From JALYQB01 sp035640155 (GTDB lineage: Bacteria; Actinomycetota; Actinomycetes; Mycobacteriales; Pseudonocardiaceae), in assembly GCA_035640155.1 (NCBI GenBank), contig DASQWR010000113.1:1-16807 (forward strand): a DNA stretch of 16,807 nt. Reading direction: 5' to 3'. The stretch's first letter is position 1; the number at the start of each line of letters is the position of its first letter. A program made the position numbers and the translations under genes. This document shows, in pieces, positions 7,085-13,842 of the stretch. Under the pieces are notes generated by a model that worked only from the letters and a program-made list of their open reading frames with translations, did no database searches and was not told the origin of the DNA.

Positions 7085-7214
7085 CACTGCGACGCAGACC
7101 CTGCCAGGTCCGTTCCATGAAGTGACGGTTTCGTCGCAAGTAGTTGCGGTCGTGAATGCACAGCGTTGCTGCTGCGAACGTCGCCGGTTGTCGCAGGTGC
7201 CGCACCACGACAGC

Positions 7215-8354
7215 TCAGCAGACCGGCAGGCCCAACCCGTCGGCCACCCGGTCGGTGTGAAAGTCCCCGTCGCCGAACGCCAGCGCCGCGCTCATCGCAT
7301 GTCGCAGGTAGTGGTGCAGGTGGTGCTCACCGGTGAACCCGATCGCACCGTGCACCTGGTGCCCGAGCGCGCACACCCGCTGGTAGGCCTCGCTGACCCA
7401 CGCCTTGGCCGTCGACACGGTCAGCGCCACCTCGTCGGCGGCCTGGCCCGGCGCGGTGAGCCGCCAGATCGCCTCGTAGGCGATGAACCGTGCGGTCAGC
7501 ACGTCGATGGCCATGTCCGCACAGTGGTGCTGGACGGCCTGGAAGCTGCCGATCGCGCGCCCGAACTGCTTCCGCTGCGTCGCGTACTCGACGGTCATGT
7601 CCAGCACCCGCTGCACGCCGCCCACCATCTCCGCGCAAGTGGCCGCGGCGCCGAAGGCAGCGGCCGTCGCGGCGACCGCGGTCCCGCCACCGACCTCGCC
7701 CAGCACCCGGTCGGCGGGCACCGCGACGTTGACGAGGTGCAGGTCATGCTCCCGGTTGGGGCCGACGACGTCCAGCGCGTCGGCGGTCAGGCCGGGCGCC
7801 GCGGCGTCGGCCAGGAAGGCCGTCAGCCCCACGTCCGGGGTCTCGGCCAGCACCAGGACGTCCTCGGCGACGTGGCCGAACGGCACGAACCGGGCAGCGC
7901 CGTCCAGGGTGTGTCCGCCGTCACCGGACGCGACGGCCGAGACGGTCGACCCGTCCGGGCCCCAGCCGCCGCGCGGTGCGGCACGGGCGTAGGTCAGCAC
8001 CCGGCCCTCCGCGATGCGGGAGAGCCAGCGCTCCCGCTGCTCACCGGTGCCGAACCGCTCGATCGCGGGCGCGCAGCAGCCGACGGTGGCCAGGAACGGG
8101 TTCGGCACCTGGGCCGCACCCATCTCCTCGATCAGCAGGCACGCCTCCAGGAAACCCTCGCCGACGCCGCCGTAGGACTCCGGAACGGCCAGGCCGGTCC
8201 AGCCGAGCTCGACCATCTCCTTCCACAGCGCGGCCGAGTAGCCGGCGGGCTCGCTGGCGACCGCGGTCACGCCGGCCGTGGCGGCCCGCGAGGCGAGCAC
8301 GTCCCGGGCGGTGCTGCGGATCAGCTCCTGATCCGGGGTCAGAGTCAGGTCCAT
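7215..8354 (-). CDS. acyl-CoA dehydrogenase, probable non-catalytic (beta-type) subunit
   Basis: The 379-aa product has the three-part acyl-CoA dehydrogenase fold: an N-terminal helical domain (LTPDQELIRSTARDVL, then GWTGLAVPESYGG at 51-63), a central beta domain, and a C-terminal helical domain with YATQRKQFGRAIGSFQAVQH (258-277) and VHGAIGFTGEHHLHHYLRHA (334-353). The stretch around 230-246, where the partner in this operon has its catalytic Glu (SFER), has no Glu-Arg. The flavin-contact loop is also atypical. These traits resemble the base-lacking subunits of steroid alpha2beta2 dehydrogenases (ChsE/FadE type), so it probably pairs with the larger dehydrogenase. The ATG at 8354 gives the usual MDLTLTP opening; a GTG at 8363 overlaps the VOC stop. 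It is the last gene of the operon. Confidence 0.88.
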   Translation of the reverse strand: MDLTLTPDQELIRSTARDVLASRAATAGVTAVASEPAGYSAALWKEMVELGWTGLAVPESYGGVGEGFLEACLLIEEMGAAQVPNPFLATVGCCAPAIERFGTGEQRERWLSRIAEGRVLTYARAAPRGGWGPDGSTVSAVASGDGGHTLDGAARFVPFGHVAEDVLVLAETPDVGLTAFLADAAAPGLTADALDVVGPNREHDLHLVNVAVPADRVLGEVGGGTAVAATAAAFGAAATCAEMVGGVQRVLDMTVEYATQRKQFGRAIGSFQAVQHHCADMAIDVLTARFIAYEAIWRLTAPGQAADEVALTVSTAKAWVSEAYQRVCALGHQVHGAIGFTGEHHLHHYLRHAMSAALAFGDGDFHTDRVADGLGLPVC

Positions 8355-8385
8355 CGGTGTCACGTCCTACCGGTGTCACGTCCTA
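8355..8385 (-). repeat. 16-bp tandem duplication across the VOC/dehydrogenase junction
   Basis: TAGGACGTGACACCG occurs twice with a 16-base period (copies at 8371-8385 and 8355-8369 on the minus strand). Because 16 is not a multiple of three, the duplication shifts the VOC frame into the TGA at 8362 just before the dehydrogenase start. Confidence 0.85.
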
Positions 8386-9319
8386 TTGGGGCCGGGATCT
8401 TGTCCGAGCGCACCCAGACCCCCGGCCGCTCCTCCCAGAAGAGCTGCACGAGGATGCCGCCCGCGTGCTTGGGGTGGATGAACGTGTGCTTCCACCGGGC
8501 TCCGTCGGTGACGCCCTCCTCGTCGTCGAAGGTCGGCACGTGGTGCGCGTCGCAGGCGGCCAGCGCGGCGTCCCAGTCGACCACCTCGAACGTGACGTGG
8601 TGCGCGGCCGGGCCACTGCGCTCCAGGAACTTGTCGACGAAGGAGTCCTCGCCGCGGCCGGTGATGACCTCCCAGCAGATGCTGGAGCCGGGGATGTTGA
8701 GGACCAGGTCGGCCATGTCCGGGATCTCGTCGTCGGCGGTGCGCCAGACCTGCACGAAGCCGGCCAGATCGGCGTACCAGCGGGCGAGCTCGTCGCGGTC
8801 GGCGAAGGCCTGGCAGATGTGGTCGATACCGCGGATGCCCAGGGAAGCCCCCTCGACGGGCGCCGGGTCCACCGCCATGGCGTTGTCGTCACCCAGCATG
8901 GCGAGGTTTCCTGGCCCGCGCAGCCGCCACAGCACGCCGGGCCCGGCCTCGGGCGGGGACAGCGACGCCTCCACCCAGCGCCCCGGCACCGAGTCGGTGA
9001 TCTTGAGACCGCGGCTCTCCAGCTCGGCGACGGCCGCGTCGAGGTCGGGCACCTCGGCGCCGACGTGGTGCAGGCCCGGCCGGCCGCCGTGCTCGCCGAG
9101 CCAGGCTTGCAGCGACCCGCCGTCGCCGGACGGCGCGAGCACCACCCAGGTCTGCCCCCAGCTGCCCGGCACGGCTAGGCGCACCCCGCGCACGCCCTGC
9201 TCGGGGTTGTCCCAGGTGTGGGTGCGGCGGAACCCGAACAGCCCCTCCAGCAGGCCGACCTGTTTGTCCAGGTCGGGCGCGGCCGCCGCGACGTGGTCGA
9301 TCCGGTAGATGCGCAGCAT
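8360..9319 (-). CDS. two-domain VOC superfamily protein, epimerase/dioxygenase-like
   Basis: The 319-aa product holds two vicinal-oxygen-chelate domains. Domain 1 (about 4-140) starts RIDHV (H9) and has GLHHVG (H84/H85). Domain 2 (about 162-298) starts GIDHI (H167), has AAHHVTFEV (H240/H241) and ends IHPKHAGGILVQLFWEE. The last motif strongly resembles methylmalonyl-CoA epimerase (HPK...GVLIEL), but the usual metal-ligand Glu appears as Gln292. ATG 9319 has AAGGA seven bases upstream. It lies 20 bases after the enoyl-CoA hydratase, within an acyl-CoA degradation operon, so an acyl-CoA epimerase or isomerase role is plausible. A two-domain ring-cleavage dioxygenase or a 4-hydroxyphenylpyruvate dioxygenase-like enzyme are alternatives. 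Confidence 0.82.
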   Translation of the reverse strand: MLRIYRIDHVAAAAPDLDKQVGLLEGLFGFRRTHTWDNPEQGVRGVRLAVPGSWGQTWVVLAPSGDGGSLQAWLGEHGGRPGLHHVGAEVPDLDAAVAELESRGLKITDSVPGRWVEASLSPPEAGPGVLWRLRGPGNLAMLGDDNAMAVDPAPVEGASLGIRGIDHICQAFADRDELARWYADLAGFVQVWRTADDEIPDMADLVLNIPGSSICWEVITGRGEDSFVDKFLERSGPAAHHVTFEVVDWDAALAACDAHHVPTFDDEEGVTDGARWKHTFIHPKHAGGILVQLFWEERPGVWVRSDKIPAPIGRDTGRT

Positions 9320-9339
9320 CTTCTCGTCCTTTCCGACGA

Positions 9340-10083
9340 TCAGCTGGGATGCGGCTCGATCCAGTCGTAGCCGCCGGTCACCAGCTCCTTGACGAGCCGG
9401 AGGTTGTAGCGGTTCATCGCCGCGATCCGCTCGGCGAGCGCGGCGATCCGGTCGTCGAACTCGGCGGCGGGGTAGACGTCGTTGACCAGCCCGAGCTGCA
9501 GGGCGCGCTGCGCGTCGAGCCGGATGCCGGTGAACAGCATCTCCTTGGCCCGCGCCAGGCCGACCCGCTGTGGCAGTCGCTTCATCCCACCCCAGCCAGG
9601 AGCGCTGCCACCGAACTCGGGCTGGTCCGGGTCACCGTCCTCAGTGATCTTCGGCCGGTACGGGGGACGGGCCGAGAGGGTGATCTCGGTCAGGCCCATC
9701 TTGGCGTTGTCGGAGCACACGATGAAGTCCGCGGCCAGCGCCAGCTCGAGCCCGCCGCCCACGGCGTAGCCGTGCACCGCGGCGAACACCGGGATCGACA
9801 GCCGCTCCATCATCGCGAACGTCTTCTCGCCGAGGCGGCCCTGCTCGATTCGGTCGGCCCTGGTCAGCGACTCCGACCAGTCCAGGTCCATGCCGGCGCA
9901 GAACCCCTTCTCGCCGGCCCCGCGCAACACCGCGACGCAGACTCCCGCGTCGTCGTCGATGTCGGTGAACACCCGGCGCAGGCCGTGCATCATCTCCGGG
10001 GTCAGCGAGTTGAGCTTCTTGGGCCGGTCCAGGGTGATCCAGCAGACCCGGTCCTTGGTCGTGACGTCCAGTCCCTCGTCCAT
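9340..10083 (-). CDS. enoyl-CoA hydratase/isomerase (crotonase) family protein
   Basis: The 247-aa product is a crotonase. It hydrates a 2-enoyl-CoA to a 3-hydroxyacyl-CoA or carries out a related step. It shows the oxyanion-hole segment GEKGFCAGMDLD (57-68) and VHGYAVGGGLELALAADF (103-120). Both catalytic Glu positions of classical hydratases appear kept: E113 in GGGLE and E133 in MGLTE. The following loop carries an insertion of about 20 residues (138-160, ARPPYRPKITEDGDPDQPEF) before GWGGMKRLPQRVG. The frame is open far upstream, but AGGAGGAG at 10087-10094 fixes ATG 10083. It starts 10 bases after the large dehydrogenase. Confidence 0.92.
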   Translation of the reverse strand: MDEGLDVTTKDRVCWITLDRPKKLNSLTPEMMHGLRRVFTDIDDDAGVCVAVLRGAGEKGFCAGMDLDWSESLTRADRIEQGRLGEKTFAMMERLSIPVFAAVHGYAVGGGLELALAADFIVCSDNAKMGLTEITLSARPPYRPKITEDGDPDQPEFGGSAPGWGGMKRLPQRVGLARAKEMLFTGIRLDAQRALQLGLVNDVYPAAEFDDRIAALAERIAAMNRYNLRLVKELVTGGYDWIEPHPS

Positions 10084-10086
10084 GTG

Positions 10087-10094
10087 CTCCTCCT
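10087..10094 (-). promoter_or_regulatory. strong ribosome binding site of the enoyl-CoA hydratase
   Basis: AGGAGGAG lies three bases before ATG 10083 and overlaps the stop of the upstream dehydrogenase. It decides this start over a much longer open frame reaching 10845. Confidence 0.85.
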
Positions 10095-11359
10095 CAGGAC
10101 CGGGGCAGTCCCAGGCCCCGGGTCGCGATGACATTGCGCTGGATCTCCGAGGCGCCACCGAGGAAGGTGGCGGCCACCGAGTCCAGCCGCAGATGGGTGA
10201 ACGCGGCGTCCAGCGGGGCGTCGCGGCGCTGCCACAGCAGGGCGTGCTGGCCGAACACCTGCGCTCCGGTGCGCGCCAGCCGCTGGTGCAGCTCCGCGCT
10301 GAACAGCTGGTTGACCGACGCCTCGTAGCCGGGCACGCCGCCGCCATCCTGCTCGGACACGGTCTGCTTGGACACGGTGTAGCGGGCGATGTTGTAGAGC
10401 ACCCGCATCTCGGTGTAGCGCCGGGCGATCTCCTGGCGGGTGCCGTGCTCGAAGCCCTCCCGCAGGTGATCCCGACCCTCCGGCGAGCCGATGTGCTCGA
10501 CCAGGCGCGCCAGCGCCTGCTCGTACTTGATGGTGGCGCCGATGCCGGCTCGCTCGAAGCTGAGCGCGTCCATCGCCACGTACCAGCCGCGGTTCTGCTC
10601 GCCGACCCGGTTCGCAACGGGCACCCGCGCGTCGTCGAAGAAGATCTCCGCGAACGGCGCGTCGCCACGGATGTCGCGGATCGGCCGGACGGTGACGCCG
10701 GGAGCCGTCGCATCGACCAGCAGGAACGTGATGCCGCGGTGCTGGGGCGAAGCCTCGGGGTCCGTGCGGACCAGCACGAACAGCCAGTCGGCGTGGTGCC
10801 CCAGCGAGGTCCACACCTTCTGCCCGTTGACGACGTAGTCCGCATCGTCTCCCGGGCCGTCCCGGACCGCGCGGGTGCGCAGCCCGGCCAGGTCGGAGCC
10901 CGCCCCCGGCTCGGAGAAGCCCTGCGCCCAGGTGCGCTCGCCGCGGGCGATCGGAGGGAGATGCTGGGCTCGTTGCTCCTCGGAGCCGTGCTTGAGCAGG
11001 GTCGGGCCGAGCAAAAAGGCGCCGATGCCGTTCACGGTCGGCACCCGGGCCCGCATCATCTCCTCGTGGAGAATGAACTCCTCCAGCGGGGACAGGCCCG
11101 CGCCGCCGTACTCGGCCGGCCAGCAGGGGGTGATCCAGCCGCGCTCGGCAAGGGCGGCCGCCCACTCCCGGGCGCCGGCGCGCCGCTGCGGGTCGCCGCT
11201 GTCCCGGTCGACCGGCCAGTTGTAGCCGAAGACGTCCTCGGGTTCGAGGCTCTGCTCGGCGTCCGGGTCCGGGGTGTACCCGGCCGGGAACCGATCGCGG
11301 ACGAAGGCCCGCACCTCACCGCGGAACGCGGCCTGCTCCGGGGTGTCCGCCCAGTTCAT
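10094..11359 (-). CDS. acyl-CoA dehydrogenase, catalytic (alpha-type) subunit
   Basis: The 421-aa product is a full acyl-CoA dehydrogenase that oxidises an acyl-CoA to the 2-enoyl-CoA with FAD. Visible elements are GWITPCWPAEYGG (74-86), the flavin loop QGFSEPGAGSDLAGL (146-160), VNGQKVWTS (177-185), a candidate catalytic base Glu269 in LSFERAG, and the C-terminal FAD-contact motif GGASEIQRNVIA (401-412). The Glu position is that of the isovaleryl-CoA/steroid group. The ATG at 11359 overlaps the ligase stop (ATGA). With the second, base-lacking dehydrogenase at the end of the operon it may form an alpha2beta2 enzyme, as in steroid side-chain degradation. Substrate unknown. Confidence 0.93.
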   Translation of the reverse strand: MNWADTPEQAAFRGEVRAFVRDRFPAGYTPDPDAEQSLEPEDVFGYNWPVDRDSGDPQRRAGAREWAAALAERGWITPCWPAEYGGAGLSPLEEFILHEEMMRARVPTVNGIGAFLLGPTLLKHGSEEQRAQHLPPIARGERTWAQGFSEPGAGSDLAGLRTRAVRDGPGDDADYVVNGQKVWTSLGHHADWLFVLVRTDPEASPQHRGITFLLVDATAPGVTVRPIRDIRGDAPFAEIFFDDARVPVANRVGEQNRGWYVAMDALSFERAGIGATIKYEQALARLVEHIGSPEGRDHLREGFEHGTRQEIARRYTEMRVLYNIARYTVSKQTVSEQDGGGVPGYEASVNQLFSAELHQRLARTGAQVFGQHALLWQRRDAPLDAAFTHLRLDSVAATFLGGASEIQRNVIATRGLGLPRS

Positions 11360-13035
11360 GTGGTCCTCCCCGGTGTCGTCCTGGTTGTCGCGGACTCCTG
11401 ACCCGCCCGCTGCGCCGGCACCGCATCGACGCGCCCTCCCCTGGCATCACGCGCTGCGCGCGTGCGATCCCAGGTGCCAGGGGTGAGGCCGTGGTCACCC
11501 ATCGCGCGCAGCGCGTGCTTGGCGACCTTGTCGGTGGGTGTGCGGGGCAGCTCGGCGACGAACTCGATGTAGCGCGGCACCATGAACGAGGGCAGCTTGG
11601 CCGCGCAGAACGCGGCCAGCTCGGGCTCGCTCAGCTCCGCACCGGCGGCACGGACGACGGCCAGCTTGACCTCCTCCTCCGCCAGCTCCGAGGGCACCCC
11701 GAAGGCGGCGCACTCGAGCACCGCGGGGTGCAGGTTGACCTCGCACTCGATGTCGAAGGCGGAGATGTTCTCCCCGCGCCGCCGGATCGCGTCCGCGATC
11801 CGGTCGAGGAAGTAGAAGTAGCCATCGTCGTCACGCCAGGCGCGGTCGCCGGTGTGGAACCACAGGTTGCGGAAGGCACGGGCGGTGGCCTCGGGCATGC
11901 CGTAGTACCCCGTGGTGATCACGAATGGTTGACGGGGGCGCACCACCAGCTCGCCGGGCTCGCCCGGGCCGACCTCCCGGTCCCACTCGTCGACCACCGA
12001 CACCTCGAAGCGCTCCTCGTGTACCCGCCCGCAGGACCCGACGCGCCACTGACCGTACGGGCTGCCGGTGGCGATGCCGACCTCCGTGCTCGTGTAGGTC
12101 TCCACCGACCGGACCCCGAACCGCTCCACCAGCGGGGCGTCCAGCATCGACTTGCCCATGTAGAAGGTCTCCAGCGGATGCTGGCGGTCCCGAGGGGTGG
12201 GCGGCGCACCGAGCAGGATCGGGATCATCGCGAACACGCTCATGGCGACCTGAGCGTCGAAGCGGCGGACGTCGTCCCAGAACCGTGACGCGCTGAACCG
12301 CTCGACGATGCCGATCGCGCTGCCGGACAGCAGCGCGGCGAACACCCCGTCCCACAACCCGGCGGCGTGGAACAGCGGCAGCGGGCAGTAGATCGTCTTG
12401 CCCCAGCGGTCCAGGAAGTCCAACGAGTCCTGCGCGCAGGTCAGGGCCAGGGCGTGCGGCACCATCGCACCCTTGGAGCGGCCGGTTGTGCCGGAGGTGT
12501 ACATGACCGCCTGCAGGTCGGCGAAGCTGACGGCGGCCCGCACCGGGTCGGCGCCGCGGGACAGCAGTCGCGACATCGGGATCGCTGGTGCGCCGAGCAG
12601 ATCCAGCGGCTTCCCCGTTCCACCCCGGACGATCACCCGTACCAGGTCCGGTACCTGCATCGCGACGGGAGGCAGCCGGTCGACGTACTCGGCGTCGACC
12701 AGCACCGTGGAGACGTCCGCGCTGTCCAGCACGTGGCGCAGCAGCTCGCCGTGGTAAGCCGTGTTCACGGGCACCGCGACCGCACCGAGCCGGGCCAGCG
12801 CGACGATCACCGGCACGAACTCGGGGCAGTTGGGCAGTATCACCGCGACGTGGTCGCCACGGTGCACCCCCTCGGCGGCGAACCCGCAGGCGTACCGGTC
12901 GGCCAGCGTGTCCACCTCGGCGAAGGTGAGCTCGCCCTCGGTGAACTTGAGGAACGTCGCGTTCCGGTGGGTCTCGGCGCGTGTCCTGAGCACGTCACCG
13001 AGAACGAGGCTCTCGAGCCACCCCTCGCTCGCCAT
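11356..13035 (-). CDS. AMP-forming acyl-CoA ligase (FadD/CaiC-like)
   Basis: The 559-aa product is an ANL-family adenylating enzyme that activates a carboxylic acid to its CoA thioester using ATP. Core motifs occur in order: A3 loop YTSGTTGRSKG (179-189), A5 YTSTEVG (314-320), A7 HTGD (394-397), A8 hinge FLDRIADAIRRRGENIS (409-425) and the C-terminal catalytic Lys in PTDKVAK (K503). The RRRGENIS hinge resembles crotonobetaine/carnitine-CoA ligase and mycobacterial FadD enzymes. The tail beyond about residue 518 is a low-complexity Arg/Thr-rich extension. GGAGG five bases before ATG 13035 chooses it over GTG 13041. It is the first gene of the operon and so supplies the CoA ester to the genes after it. 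Confidence 0.92.
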   Translation of the reverse strand: MASEGWLESLVLGDVLRTRAETHRNATFLKFTEGELTFAEVDTLADRYACGFAAEGVHRGDHVAVILPNCPEFVPVIVALARLGAVAVPVNTAYHGELLRHVLDSADVSTVLVDAEYVDRLPPVAMQVPDLVRVIVRGGTGKPLDLLGAPAIPMSRLLSRGADPVRAAVSFADLQAVMYTSGTTGRSKGAMVPHALALTCAQDSLDFLDRWGKTIYCPLPLFHAAGLWDGVFAALLSGSAIGIVERFSASRFWDDVRRFDAQVAMSVFAMIPILLGAPPTPRDRQHPLETFYMGKSMLDAPLVERFGVRSVETYTSTEVGIATGSPYGQWRVGSCGRVHEERFEVSVVDEWDREVGPGEPGELVVRPRQPFVITTGYYGMPEATARAFRNLWFHTGDRAWRDDDGYFYFLDRIADAIRRRGENISAFDIECEVNLHPAVLECAAFGVPSELAEEEVKLAVVRAAGAELSEPELAAFCAAKLPSFMVPRYIEFVAELPRTPTDKVAKHALRAMGDHGLTPGTWDRTRAARDARGGRVDAVPAQRAGQESATTRTTPGRTT

Positions 13036-13111
13036 CCCCACCTCCGCAGCCGCCCGGCAACGAGTGCGTCATCGATCCCGCTGAACCGATCCCGTGGGGG
13101 CACTGAGCAGC

Positions 13112-13123
13112 GGGTTGGAACCC
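13112..13123. promoter_or_regulatory. 12-bp perfect palindrome upstream of the ligase operon
   Basis: GGGTTGGAACCC is a perfect inverted repeat, 77 bases upstream of the ligase start. It could be an operator for the operon. No -10/-35 pair is recognised around it. The rest of 13036-13171 shows nothing I can support. Confidence 0.35.
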
Positions 13124-13171
13124 TTCCGATCCGAACACGGATCGCACCGGGGCGCCAGCGCTGCCCGCGTG

Positions 13172-13312
13172 TCACCGAGCAGCAGCTCCCCCCTCGTCGA
13201 TCCCCCGCTTGGGGTTCGGCTCGTAGCGCGCCGGGTCGATCGCAGCCTGCCGCTCGGCCTCCTGCCCCACGAACACCGCGCCGTCAGCAACACATGGAAC
13301 GTGACGCTCCAC
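13172..13312 (-). CDS. possible small or remnant ORF, unknown
   Basis: A 46-codon minus-strand frame begins at GTG 13312 and ends TGA 13174-13172. From about codon 10 its codons are GC-rich at the third position and read smoothly (DGAVFVGQEAERQAAIDPAR, then YEPNPKRGIDE), which looks coding. There is no ribosome site before the GTG, and a stop lies just upstream. It may be the surviving tail of a larger mobile-element gene. I do not recognise the family. Confidence 0.3.
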   Translation of the reverse strand: MERHVPCVADGAVFVGQEAERQAAIDPARYEPNPKRGIDEGGAAAR

Positions 13313-13332
13313 TCAGCGGGAGGTGCAGCTAG

Positions 13333-13480
13333 GTCATCAAACCGTGGCGAGGCACCGACTACCAGCACGCCGCGCAGGACCGCGACCGGGTGATCGCCGA
13401 CGCGCTGTCCGAGCTCGTCACCGGTGACGTCACATCGATCAAGGCGTGGCAAGCGGACGCCCCGGGCCTCGGCGGGCTAG
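13333..13480 (+). pseudogene. tyrosine recombinase (integrase), C-terminal fragment
   Basis: Directly after an in-frame TAG, the frame reads WRGTDYQHAAQDRDRVIADA and then LSELVTG. This matches the C-terminal end of actinobacterial phage/ICE integrases, where the active-site Tyr lies in Y-Q-H-A (codon 13360-13362) and is followed by D-R-D-R-x-I-A-D-A-L. The recombinase core with the Arg-His-Arg residues is not found upstream, so the gene is 5'-truncated and inactive. The frame then stays open antisense to the BldC-like gene, so the true end is uncertain; 13480 is an estimate. It marks the remains of an integrated element. Confidence 0.62.
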
Positions 13481-13481
13481 C

Positions 13482-13697
13482 TCACCTGCCGCGCTCGCGC
13501 TGCTCCCGGAGCTGCTCACGCAAACGCTCAACGTCCCAGCGCATGTGGCCCCCGGCGGTGGTGAAGTCCGGCGCCGCGAGGCCGGTCCTTGCCCACCTCG
13601 CAAGGGTGGAGGGGTCGATGCCGAGTTCACGGGCGGCTTGCCCGGTGCTCACCAGTCGATCGCCCATCCCCCGATCTTCGTGCGTTGATAGCGCCAT
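13482..13697 (-). CDS. BldC/excisionase-like MerR-type HTH protein
   Basis: The product is a 71-aa single-domain DNA-binding protein. LVSTGQAARELGIDPSTLAR (15-34) forms the helix-turn-helix, followed by WARTGLAAPDFTTAGGHMRWDVERLREQL. The W-A-x-x-G...T-x-GGH-x-R pattern is that of BldC and excisionase-type MerR domains (BldC: T-L-GGHRRY). There is no dimerisation helix or effector domain. ATG 13697 lies 19 bases from a four-copy 9-bp repeat array; an internal ATG at 13667 is an alternative start, and neither has a clear ribosome site. It is convergent with the integrase fragment and divergent from the XRE gene. It may be an excisionase of the lost element, a BldC-like regulator, or both. Confidence 0.78.
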   Translation of the reverse strand: MALSTHEDRGMGDRLVSTGQAARELGIDPSTLARWARTGLAAPDFTTAGGHMRWDVERLREQLREQRERGR

Positions 13698-13716
13698 GTG
13701 TCACTGGTCGCCAGGT

Positions 13717-13752
13717 TTACCACGCTTACCGTTATTGCCACGTTTACCGCTA
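13717..13752 (+). repeat. four back-to-back 9-bp direct repeats (probable operator)
   Basis: The units, without spacers, are TTACCACGC (13717-13725), TTACCGTTA (13726-13734), TTGCCACGT (13735-13743) and TTACCGCTA (13744-13752). The consensus is TT(A/G)CC(A/G). The array is AT-richer than its surroundings and lies in the divergent region between the BldC-like gene (19 bases away) and the XRE/leader ORF. BldC-type proteins are reported to bind direct repeats 9-10 bp apart in a head-to-tail chain, so the neighbouring protein is the natural candidate to bind here. Promoter elements for either direction may overlap, but none is certain. Confidence 0.75.
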
Positions 13753-13842
13753 GCCTCAGGCCGCAGATACAAGGCGGCCCGCCCGGGTGCTGCAACACCA
13801 CGGCGGGGCCTTGATCCAGACCTGGAAGGAGGTCGAGGACCC

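Noticed and set aside
7122..9308. Long plus-strand open frame of 728 codons
   Set aside because: It is antisense to the acyl-CoA dehydrogenase and VOC genes, which carry clear family motifs; long mirror frames are normal at this GC.
10084..10845. Upstream extension of the enoyl-CoA hydratase frame
   Set aside because: It overlaps the dehydrogenase in another frame; AGGAGGAG and the crotonase N-terminus fix the start at 10083.
9890..11401. Plus-strand open frame of 503 codons
   Set aside because: It mirrors the well-supported large acyl-CoA dehydrogenase and shows no domain motifs.
13095..13135. Possible tRNA 3' end or attachment core near GGTTCCAACCC
   Set aside because: The T-loop consensus (GTTCRA) is not present, no 5-bp stem with a 7-base loop forms, and no acceptor or anticodon arms pair around it.
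13069..13452. 127-codon minus-strand frame and 99-codon plus-strand frame (13094-13393) in the gap
   Set aside because: They have no ribosome site and no recognisable domain, and they conflict with the integrase-tail frame and with each other.
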